Below are positions 22,801 to 31,915 of a DNA stretch of 64,000 bases, in pieces. The stretch's first letter is position 1, and each line of letters opens with the position of its first letter. The notes beneath the pieces were generated by a model. It saw only the letters and a program-made list of their open reading frames with translations, was not told the origin of the DNA and ran no database searches. Both the position numbers and the translations under genes were made by a program. Source of the DNA: Diogma glabrata (lineage: Eukaryota; Arthropoda; Insecta; Diptera; Cylindrotomidae); the NCBI GenBank assembly GCA_963693315.1, contig OY856187.1:392344788-392408787 (forward strand). The letters run 5' to 3'.

Positions 22801-24928
22801 AATGCTTTTGGGGGGGACAAACGTATTATTTTTCTTTGTTTTTAAATATTATTAGAGACAGCAAATTTTTCTTATATTTTCAGTTATTATTATTTTTATG
22901 ATTTTCGAAATAAGAAAATTTAGTTTATGAAATGCTTTTGGAGGGGAGATAAACGTATTATTTTTCTTTGTTTTTAAATATTATTAGAGACAGCAAATTT
23001 TTCTTATATTTTCAGTTATTATTATTTTTATGATTTTCGAAATAAGAAAATTTAGTTTATGAAATGCTTTTGGGGGGGATAAACGTATTATTTTTCTTTG
23101 TTTTTAAATATTATTAGAGACAGCAATTTTTTTTTATATTTTCAGTTATTATTATTTTTATGATTTTCGAAATAAGAAAATTTAGTTTATGAAATGCTTT
23201 TGGGGGGATAAACGTATTATTTTTCTTTGTTTTTAAATATTATTAGAGACAGCAAATTATTCTTATATTTTCAGTTATTATTATTTTTATGATTTTCGAA
23301 ATAAGAAAATTTAGTTTATGAAATGCTTTTGGGGGGGATAAACGTATTATTTTTCTTTGTTTTTAAATATTATTAGAGACAGCAAACTTTTCTTATATTT
23401 TCAGTTATTATTATTTTTATGATTTTCGAAATAAGAAAATTTAGTTTATGAAATGCTTTTGAGGGGGATAAACGTATTATTTTTCTTTGTTTTTATATAT
23501 TATTAGAGACAGCAAATTTTTCTTATATTTTCAGTTATTATTATTTTTATGATTTTCGAAATAAGAAATTTTAGTTTATGAAATGCTTTTGGAGGGGATA
23601 AACGTGTTATTTTTCTTTGTTTTTAAATATTATTAGAGACAGTAAATTTTTCTTATATTTTCAGTTATTATTATTTTTATGATTTTCGAAATAAGAAAAT
23701 TTAGTTTATGAAATGCTTTTGGGGGGGATAAACGTATTATTTTTCTTTGTTTTTAAATATTATTAGAGACAGCAAACTTTTCTTATATTTTCAGTTATTA
23801 TTATTTTTATGATTTTCGAAATAAGAAAATTTAGTTTAAGAAATGCTTTTGGGGGGATAAACGTATTATTTTTCTTTGTTTTTAAATATTATTAGAGACA
23901 GCAAATTTTTCTTATATTTTCAATTATTATTATTTTTATGATTTTTGAAATAAGAAAATTTAGTTTATGAAATGCTTTTGGGGGGGATAAACGTATTATT
24001 TTTCTTTGTTTTTAAATATTATTAGAGACAGCAAATTTTTATTATATTTTCAGTTATTATTTTTATGATTTTCGAAATAAGAAAATTTAGTTTATGAAAT
24101 GCTTTTGGGGGGGACAAACGTATTATTTTTCTTTGTTTTTAAATATTATTAGAGACAGCAAATTTTTCCTATATTTTCAGTTATTATTATTTTTATGATT
24201 TTCGAAATAAGAAAATTTAGTTTATGAAATGCTTTTGGAGGGGAGATAAACGTATTATTTTTCTTTGTTTTTAAATATTATTAGAGACAGCAAATTTTTC
24301 TTATATTTTCAGTTATTATTATTTTTATGATTTTCGAAATAAGAAAATTTAGTTTATGAAATGCTTTTGGGGGGGATAAACGTATTATTTTTCTTTGTTT
24401 TTAAATATTATTAGAGACAGCAATTTTTTTTTATATTTTCAGTTATTATTATTTTTATGATTTTCGAAATAAGAAAATTTAGTTTATGAAATGCTTTTGG
24501 GGGGGATAAACGTATTATTTTTCTTTGTTTTTAAATATTATTAGAGACAGCAAATTTTTCTTATATTTTCAGTTATTATTATCTTTATGATTTTCGAAAT
24601 AAGAAAATTTAGTTTATGAAATGCTTTTGAGGGGGATAAACGTATTATTTTTCTTTGTTTTTAAATATTATTAGAGACAGCAAATTTTTCTTATATTTTC
24701 AGTTATTATTATTTTTATGATTTTCGAAATAAGAAAATTTAGTTTATGAAATGCTTTTGGGGGGGATAAACGTATTATTTTTCTTTGTTTTTATATATTA
24801 TTACAGACAGCAAATTTTTCTTATATTTTCAGTTATTATTATTTTTATGATTTTCGAAATAAGAAATTTTAGTTTATGAAATGCTTTTGGAGGGGATAAA
24901 CGTATTATTTTTCTTTGTTTTTAAATAC
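19805..24928. repeat. 130-bp satellite array, about 39 copies
   Basis: The monomer contains TTTAGTTTATGAAATGCTTT, a run of 4-8 G, ATAAACGTATTATTTTTC, TATTATTAGAGACAG and TTATATTTTCAGTTATTATT. Spacing of the GAAATGCT anchor is 129-130 bp in the first units (19841, 19970, 20100, 20230); some monomers lack a TTA triplet and are shorter. Divergence is highest at the left end and low in the middle. Rare variants recur at fixed distances (see findings). The array ends at the MITE at 24931, with traces of one monomer beyond it. Confidence 0.96.
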
Positions 24929-24930
24929 TA

Positions 24931-25164
24931 GGAGGGTCCGCTTATAAATAAAGTTTTTGCGTAGACATTTTGTTGACGTAGAAGCAATGATTTCAAAAAG
25001 TGGCAGAGTTCTGATTATTTTTCATTCCTATATTTAAAAAGAAAAATTAAAAATTATATGCTAGCATATCTCATTACTACTTTTTGAAATCATTGCTTCT
25101 ACGTCAACAAAATGTCTACGCAAAAACTTTATTTATAAGAGCAGTGAAGCACACCGGGCCCTCC
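24931..25164. mobile_element. MITE inserted in the satellite, TA-flanked
   Basis: The 234-bp element begins GGAGGGTCCG and ends CGGGCCCTCC, with TA on both sides (24929-24930 and 25165-25166). Arms of about 68 bp are nearly perfect (for example AAGTTTTTGCGTAGACATTT and its complement), with a 14-base insertion near the right end. TA flanks suggest mobilisation by a Tc1/mariner-type transposase. After it, TTATTATTATT.GTGCAAATTTTTC resembles the satellite monomer, so it interrupts the last copy. Confidence 0.85.
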
Positions 25165-25166
25165 TA

Positions 25167-25568
25167 GTTATTATTATTGTGCAAATTTTTCGTTACAATA
25201 CTGAATCTTGACCTTCTGAATGACATTTATTTATGCTACATTAATATTTATAACATAATGAAGTTTTGTTATTTCATTTCTGTGTTACAAACGTACGATT
25301 TATGTTTGTATTATAAACCTGTTGTTTATAAGATAAACATATGTTGTTTATAATACATATGCCCGGTTGCTTGAACATTTAAATCTCCGATAACTTTTTT
25401 AATTCTCCATTTAACTAGTTTTGCGTCTTTGGATCGCGATTGGACCTTTGAGTAAGGCATATAGATTCAAAAAAGTTTTCTGATCTTGTTATTTAGTTAA
25501 ATGTTTGTTTGTTTTTGTCAAAAAACGGCGTGAAAACTGTTTGAGAGATATTTCTTATTGACGATTTA
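25167..25568. other. Satellite remnant and non-coding spacer
   Basis: About 50 bp of diverged satellite, then AT-rich spacer without genes up to the long palindrome. Confidence 0.5.
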
Positions 25569-26135
25569 GCTAAAAGACCGAGAGTCCGCGACGGCCAGAC
25601 CTGCGTTATTTTATAAAAGCTGAAAGTTTTTCTTCGCATACCCCCTACTCAGGCAGGAACAATTAGCGACATATGAAGTTTGGATCATGGTGGCTTTGGC
25701 AGGGAGCAGGCACCAAAGGGGCCTCCAAAGTTTCGTAAAGGTATAAAAGCTAATTTTTTTATATATTCTTCGGGATAGTATTAGAAGTCACGTCACCCAT
25801 CGCCAGACACTTACTATCGTGGAAACCCCCTGCCAGACACCCTTAAACTTTAACAAATTGATAATGTTTAAGGGTGTCTAAAAGGGGGTTACCACGATAG
25901 TAAGTGTCTGGCAATGGGTGACGTGACTTCTAATACTACCCCGAAGAAAATATAAAAAAATTACCTTTTATACTCACGAAACTTTGAAGGCTCCTATGTT
26001 ACCTGCTCCCTGCCAAAGCCACCATGATCCAAACTTCATATATCGCTAATCGTTCCTACCTTAGTTGGGGGTATGCGCAGAGAAATTTTCAGCTTTTATA
26101 AAATAACGAAGGTCTGGCCGTCGCGGGCTTTTAGT
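25569..26135. repeat. Long near-palindrome, arms of about 280 bp
   Basis: The left arm 25569-25852 and right arm 25862-26135 are reverse complements with scattered differences and a loop of about 10 bases. Matching segments include GACGGCCAGACC, CATGGTGGCTTTGGCAGGGA and AAGTCACGTCACCCAT, each with its complement opposite. Transcribed, it would fold into one long hairpin RNA. It is less AT-rich than its flanks and encodes no recognised protein. Confidence 0.93.
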
Positions 26136-26969
26136 CTATAAGTCTCATTTAGCAAACGTTGAAGCAACTGAGCAATATAAATATTTTTATTTTCCATTAT
26201 GTAAATAACATGGTAAAAAAGTTTTTTTAAATATCTTTCAAACTAGCTTGCATAGTTATAAACATATTAAAACATAAACATAAAGCTTGAGTTTCGTCAA
26301 ATCCCCCTGCAACATAGCATAAGTGGGTCTTATAATCTTATGGCTTCAGTTGCTAAAAAGATGCATAAAAAATATAATTTAGGAACCCTATTGTCTTAAA
26401 AACAAAGTATCTGGTCTTTCCATGAAGGACTGAGGCTTTCTGTATAAAGGAGATCCTGACACAACCCGAACTTGCATAGCATCACGCAAATTTTGATATG
26501 AATCTTCTGGTTGAGTTACCCTCAGGTGATTTAACCGTAGGAATACTCAGTTAGGGAACAGCTGCAGCTCAGTTAAAGAACGGTTTGCCATTCAATTGTA
26601 CGACTCAATTAGACCCTTGCCAATGACGTACTTGGGGGTTGGGGAGCACTAAAAACAACACCAGAGGTCAGTCTTCTTAAAAATATTCGACTATTACTAA
26701 TTTGGAAATTCTGAATTACGGAGGAGAGCACTTTTTTGTCAATTACCGATGGCAAGGAAACATAAAAATCATTCTATGTTCTAGGTCTCTTCAAAAAGGC
26801 ATCAGGAGCTGGAGAGCGTCTACGTTTATATGTATGAGCAATCACAAATAAAATAATTTTCTAGTAACGGTGTTTTCAACTGAGGATCGCGTCTACTGGA
26901 ATCCACGACTGACGGGTTGAATGTGCTTTAGGGGCTTTGTAGAGGAAACTGGGCTAATGCAAGCATTTC
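26136..26969. other. Non-coding, no gene seen
   Basis: Moderately AT-rich; no open frames or repeats that I recognise before the LINE fragment begins. Confidence 0.5.
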
Positions 26970-27559
26970 CAAGGTGCAAGCCATTGATCAGGTCGGCGAC
27001 CTTCAGCTCAACGATCTGTTATTTTGACTTATGAACAATTGATTGAAAAATGCTACGAATACAACATACCTCTTTTCCTTGTGTTTATCGACTACAACAA
27101 AACCTTTGATTCATTAGAACATAACTTCATTTGGTCAACAAAACGCAGAACATTAATCACAAATATATCAGAATAATGAAGAAGATTTATGAGAGTTCAA
27201 CTGCAAGAACACACCTGGACAAAAAAGGAAGAACATTTAAAATTGAAAGAGGAGTAAAACAGGGTTGTTGCATTTCACCAAAAGAATTCAATAGAGCCAA
27301 TGAAGAAATTTTCAAACCATCAACTGGGAAAATCCTGGAATGATTATCAACAATGAAAGATTATGTGAGTTAAGATTCGCAGACAATGTAATATTGATAG
27401 CAAATTCGAAAAAAGAAATTCAAGATATGATAGAAAAACTTATAAATGCATCAGCGATAGCAGGGTTATCAATTAACGTTGCGAAAACAAAAGTGATGAC
27501 AAACACAACAGCAAATGAGTTTATCGTAAATGAGAATCGAATAGAAAGAGTTGAAGAGT
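26970..27559 (+). pseudogene. RTE-like LINE reverse transcriptase, central part
   Basis: The translation, across at least two frame changes, follows the RT fingers and palm: LTYEQLIEKCYEYNIPLFLV, the catalytic A motif FIDYNKTFDSLEH near 27090-27120, then IERGVKQGCCISP (normally QGDPISP) and RFADNVILIA, where the second catalytic Asp of FADD is Asn. The next expected block (RVEE, then YKHL) is interrupted at 27559/27560 by an insertion and resumes at 28917. The copy cannot be active. The clade is inferred from the overall motif style. Confidence 0.8.
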
Positions 27560-28910
27560 GTTAACGCCGGATGATGTCGTTCTAAAAATACAGAAAATGT
27601 TTAGTTAGAAATAAATTTGACTTGACCAAATTTTAGTGAATCCAGTGTTGATGTCCTTCTGCTGTTTATATATATATTGAAATTAGCTGTAAGAACCAAA
27701 AAGGTAATTAATAATTACATAGGATTTGATAAAAATTTAAATATTGTTACCTTAGTTTGTTGATGTTGTTATTTGTAATGTCTATCTGACATTTTTTTCC
27801 TTTAACTTCAGCTCAGTTCGCGTTTTCATCACTTTTGAGATTTTTGGCGTAATTGTTTCATTAAGGTTTATTGGTGTATTCACTAATTGCTATGTGGTGA
27901 AAATGTGTGGCGTTGCTGCAAGTAAAAGTTTCTTTTGTAATATGTATTTATACATTAGTTTTTAGTTTTAGAATGGCTCTCCTCGTCGTTGTCATTTGTG
28001 CAAATGACATTACATTTGTTTTGTTGTTCTCGTTTGATCTGTTTTAATTTAAAATGTAAATGTGTTAGATATAATTTTAATAATTGTTGTAAATTTAAAT
28101 CCATAAATAAATTGTACTAATCCAGTGAGAAAGTGTTTTTTGTGCAATGTTTTGTGTCCATGTTCCTGTCATGATGATGAAGGGGAGTGAGTTGTCTGTA
28201 TGGCCGCCATATTGTGCAACACAACATTATTTATCGATTATTCGTATTATTTGTCAGGCGTGATAATTTGGACACACATTATCTTCGATTACTCGCATTA
28301 TTATTGGGCGTGATAATTTTGGACACGCATTATCTTCGATTACTCGTACTATTTGACCAGCGTGATAATTTTGGACACGCATTATCTTCGATTACTCACA
28401 TTATAATTGGGGTGATAATTTGGACACGCATTTTCATCGATTACTCGCATTATTGTTGGGCGTGATAATTTTGGACAGGCATTATCTTCGATTACTCGTA
28501 TTATTTGACCAGCATGATAATTTTGGACACGCATTATCTTCGATTACTTGCATTATTATTAGGCGTGATAATTTTGGACACGTAATATCTTCGATTACTC
28601 GCATTATTATTGGGCGTGATAATTTTGGACATGTATTATCTTCGATTACTCGCATTATTATTGGGCGTGATAATTTTGGACACGCAATATCTTCGATTAC
28701 TTGTATTATTTGCTAGGCGTGATAATTTGGACACGCAGTCTCATCAATCACAGTTATTATTTATTAGGCGTGATAATTTGGACACGCATGCTCTATCCTC
28801 CCAAGTTTTAATTATCCGACAAATACGTTGATAATCCTCTGGCTGTTCATTTGATGTCATCAAGTTTTAAAAATCTATACACTCCACTACTCAAGTCAGA
28901 GACGTCAATA
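27560..28910. mobile_element. 1.35-kb insertion in the LINE with a direct-repeat flank
   Basis: The LINE reading frame stops at AAGAGT (27554-27559) and continues after a second AAGAGT (28911-28916), so the 1351 bp between them are an insertion with a 5-6 bp target duplication. If the duplication is AAGAG, the insert begins TGTTAACGCC, a start typical of BEL/Pao LTRs, and could be a solo LTR. The right end, GTCAATA, does not give a clean CA, which weakens that view. It has no coding capacity and contains the 51-bp minisatellite. Confidence 0.7.
28208..28790. repeat. 51-bp minisatellite, about 11 copies
   Basis: The unit is GGCGTGATAATTTTGGACAC, then GCATTATCTTCGATTACTCG, then CATTATTATTG. 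The TGATAATTT anchor recurs at 28261, 28311, 28363, 28413, 28463, 28515, 28566, 28617, 28668, 28720 and 28771, a spacing of 50-52 bp. The many 51-bp steps keep reading frames open, which creates false 92-98 codon frames. Confidence 0.95.
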
Positions 28911-29466
28911 AAGAGTATAAACATCTCAGAAAAAATGTGTCGTTCAAAAATGGTTATGAAAAAGAAATCGAAACAAGAATAGCCAATTCATGGAAAACAT
29001 ATTGGAAACTGAAAAAATTTTTCAAAGGAAATTTTCCAACACACTACAAAAAGCGATTAATGGATACGTGCATTATACTGACATTAAGTTATGGTTCTCA
29101 ATGTTAGAACATCATAGAAGCTGAACGAGAAAAAACTGCAGAGGCTCAAAGAAAAATGGAACGAAGCCTGATGGGAATCAAACTAAGCGATCGAATAAGA
29201 AATTGAGAACAGAAACCAAGGTTAAGGATATTGTAAGGTTCACTAAGCAAATGAAGTGGAATTTTGCAGGACATCTACAAAGAAATGAAGATGAAAGATG
29301 GACCAAAAAAATTGAAAATTGGACACCGGCTACAAATAGAAGAAAAGGTCGTTCAAGAAAAAAAGTGGGTTGACGAAATATACGAATTCGACTACAATTG
29401 GAGAAAAAATACAAGAATAGAGAAAAATGGAAAAACAAGGGAGAATCCTTTGTTCTTTAAGAACTG
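28911..29466 (+). pseudogene. RTE-like LINE, C-terminal part
   Basis: This continues the protein interrupted at 27559: NGYEKEIETRIANSWKTYW, then LMDTCI and LSYGSQC followed by a stop, then EAQRKMERSLMGIKLSDRI and MKWNFAGHLQRNED, ending TNRRKGRSRKK. Several in-frame stops and frame changes. The block GHLQRN..RW...NW.P...R..GR is the usual C-terminal signature of these LINEs. Confidence 0.82.
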
Positions 29467-29472
29467 AAATTA

Positions 29473-29498
29473 TGGATTAAATAAATAAATAAATAAAT
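29473..29498 (+). repeat. TAAA tail of the LINE
   Basis: TAAATAAATAAATAAATAAAT follows the LINE 3' end. Short 3' tandem repeats instead of a plain poly(A) tail are typical of RTE-type LINEs and fit the clade call. Confidence 0.75.
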
Positions 29499-29499
29499 G

Positions 29500-30575
29500 A
29501 GAGCTCTTGCCTCAATACAAGGTATACGAGGGGCACATAAGTCAGTCTGTCTGGTGGAACAAAAATCTTGATAAGCTAAGACAAAAGTCTAAAAAACTTC
29601 TGAAGAGAGACCTAAAAACTCGTGATGAAGCTGATTGGGCTTGGTACAGTGAAGCAAGTAAAAATTTCAAAAAGTTTATACGCAAATCAAAGAAAATGTC
29701 TTACGAAAAGTACTTTGAGTCGATTGAGACTATCACAGAGAGAGCTGGACTAATGAAGACTTTGCAAAAGGATCTTTGACAAGACTGGATAATATTAAAT
29801 TATCCAACGCCTACTACTCACTTACTTAATTACTCACACTTCTTCAAAGGAATAAATTTATACAGCACTCCTTCAAAACTATATTCCTGGCTGTGTAGTT
29901 GAGGCTATTCCTCAGGAAACACGAGGGAATTAAAGAAAACCCTAACCAAATGGTCTGGATAATGGGAAGTAGAGTTGTATCGCCCGAGACTCTGTTTTGG
30001 TATACCAGAGCTTTTGAGCCATACAAATCTCCTTGTCCAGATATTACAAATCTCCATGATATAATATGAGATAGGCTCGTACGGATATTTTTGGCTCGTT
30101 GAGTTTATCAACAGAAGGAAGCTAAATAACTTTACTCTTCCTTCAATCAGTAGTAACACATTAACACTCCAAGATAATCTGAAGTATCTTGGTGTTACTC
30201 TCGACAAGCGACTCTATTGGGCTGTTCATGTCGAGAATAAACGCGCTAACGCAACTCGAGGTCTGTGGCAATGCAGGAGGGATTTTGGGGACAAATGAGC
30301 CAGAAATGGTCTACTGGCTGTATTAAATAGTTGTCAGACCCATTGTCAGCTCTTGTTCCCTTGCATGGATATCAAGAAATTTTGTTGGGAATGCGATTGA
30401 AAAACTGGAACGGGGGGAACATAGGCTTGCTTCGTTATTTATCACTAGTGCTTTCAGAACTACGCATACAGCGTGTCTGAATTTTTATAAGGGCTTAATC
30501 CCCTACATATATTGGTAAAAATAGAGGCTCTTAAAGCTACAAATAAGACTAAAACTCCTGACAACTGGCAGCAAC
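29500..30575 (+). pseudogene. LINE with RNase H (I/R1/LOA-like), first part
   Basis: The first readable piece (29507-29779) has WWNKNLDKLRQKSKKLLKR, then WYSEASKNFKKFIRKSKKMS, the pattern between the endonuclease and RT of R1/Jockey-type LINEs. RT itself is decayed and mostly missing. Near 30100-30290, NRRKLNNFTLP, LKYLGVTLDKRLYWAVHVEN and GLWQCRR are the RT thumb motifs. The frame is repeatedly broken. A repeat insertion interrupts it at about 30576. Confidence 0.72.
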
Positions 30576-31060
30576 GGGCTTAGGAATGGCAAAACCGGGT
30601 ATAGGAATAGCAGCAAATTTTCATATTGCATGTAAAATTTTGGACTTTCAATTGATGGCTTAGAGCAGCATGCGTCGTATTTTGACTAATTTCAATTACA
30701 TGGATATCTAGAGGTTCCTGCCAGCATGTTTTTTCATTTTTTTTGGTGCAAATATTTTACAAAATATGCAAGTGCAAATTTTGGCGAGTGATATATAAGC
30801 TAAAAGTTGGGAGCAAAACATGCACTGGGTTAAATTTTCAGTTTAATCGAGCAGCAGGCGTAGAAATAACAGCAGCTTTTCATTTTGTATGTAACATTTG
30901 TGATTTTCGATTTATGTCCAGTTTAACGTAGCAAGCGTCGTTTTTTGACTAATTAAATATCCAGAATTTCGTGCCAGCATATTGGAAACCTGGAAGTACA
31001 CCTGCCAGATTTGTCCATGCCGACTGATGAAATTGTACCTCTAACTTTATTTTGAAAACA
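30576..31060. repeat. Dispersed repeat D, tandem copies inserted in a LINE
   Basis: Two units with TTTTCATATTGCATGTAA and TTTTCATTTTGTATGTAA, GTCGTATTTTGACTAATTTC and CGTCGTTTTTTGACTAATTA, and AAACATGCACTGG. The same unit occurs at 62163-62740, also in tandem. It separates the thumb and RNase H parts of the surrounding LINE. Confidence 0.75.
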
Positions 31061-31079
31061 GTTTAGAGTTGTAATTTCA

Positions 31080-31915
31080 ACGTAAGAGGACTGTTCTGTG
31101 TAGGTGACTTGCTATTGGACAGTGCGGCCGACATGCTGGACATCTGCACAGATGAATTTGTTACTGAAAATGGTGGAGGAGTTGCGGTCTGCTTCAGAAA
31201 TGAAGATCTTGGACTGCAACTTCCAATTAGACTGCATACACTGCACACTCTTTCAGACTGAGTCATTGGCCATAAATGCAGCAAAGATCGGAGTGAGGGA
31301 GATTAGGTGGTATGGTGAGGTCATTAATATTTTTACTGATAGCCAGGTTGCTCTAAAAGCTCTACAAAACTACACTTTCAAGTCAAAAATAGTGCAGGAA
31401 TATTTTAGCTTCTTGAATTATCTTGGGTTCAACGACCAGGCGTATTGGGGCATATCACCATGGCATATTGGAAATCTCCGGAACGAAAAAATCCAACGGA
31501 TTAGTAAACAGTTTCGCAAGGTCCTGAACCAACAATTGGTATATCGAAAAGCAGGATAAAATTACTAGTCGAACAGGTTCTCATTCGATCCCGTAACTCT
31601 CAATGGAGAGACACAAAAGCTTGTGTCAGACTACAGGCTAATTGTGGGACTACTAACTCCACTAACACCAAAATGTTAATAAACATATGGTACGGTTTCG
31701 AGTGGAAAATGATTCAACATGTCGTTTTTGTATTGAAGAGGATGAAACATTCCCTCATTTTGTGGGAGAATATTTGGAGATCAGAACGCCGAAACGGCAT
31801 GTATGGATCAAACTATCTAAGGATAGAATATTTCTGCAAAGACCATTCCAGGGTATAGGCTCAAAAATGTCGTCAGCTCTTGAATATGAGGATGGCATAT
31901 ACAAAACTTAACAGT
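31080..31915 (+). pseudogene. LINE RNase H domain and C-terminal zinc-knuckle-like tail
   Basis: RNase H is recognisable from ENGGGVAVCF, then LFQTESLAINAAKIGVREIR and INIFTDSQVALKAL, the SDSQAALKAL-type motif with the catalytic Asp. After several frame changes the tail CRFCIEEDETFPHFVGEYLE (31720-31785) matches the C.fC.e.ET..Hf...C signature at the end of such LINEs, with the last Cys replaced by Tyr. The domain order with the preceding piece supports one LINE of the I/R1/LOA group. It is dead. Confidence 0.78.

Noticed and set aside
19805..24928. A CRISPR-like array of regular repeats
   Set aside because: No constant-length unique spacers; the whole 130-bp monomer repeats, and the rest of the window is eukaryotic.
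28187..28831. Frames of 73-98 codons with repeated HYLRLL blocks
   Set aside because: They follow from 51-bp repeat steps in the minisatellite.
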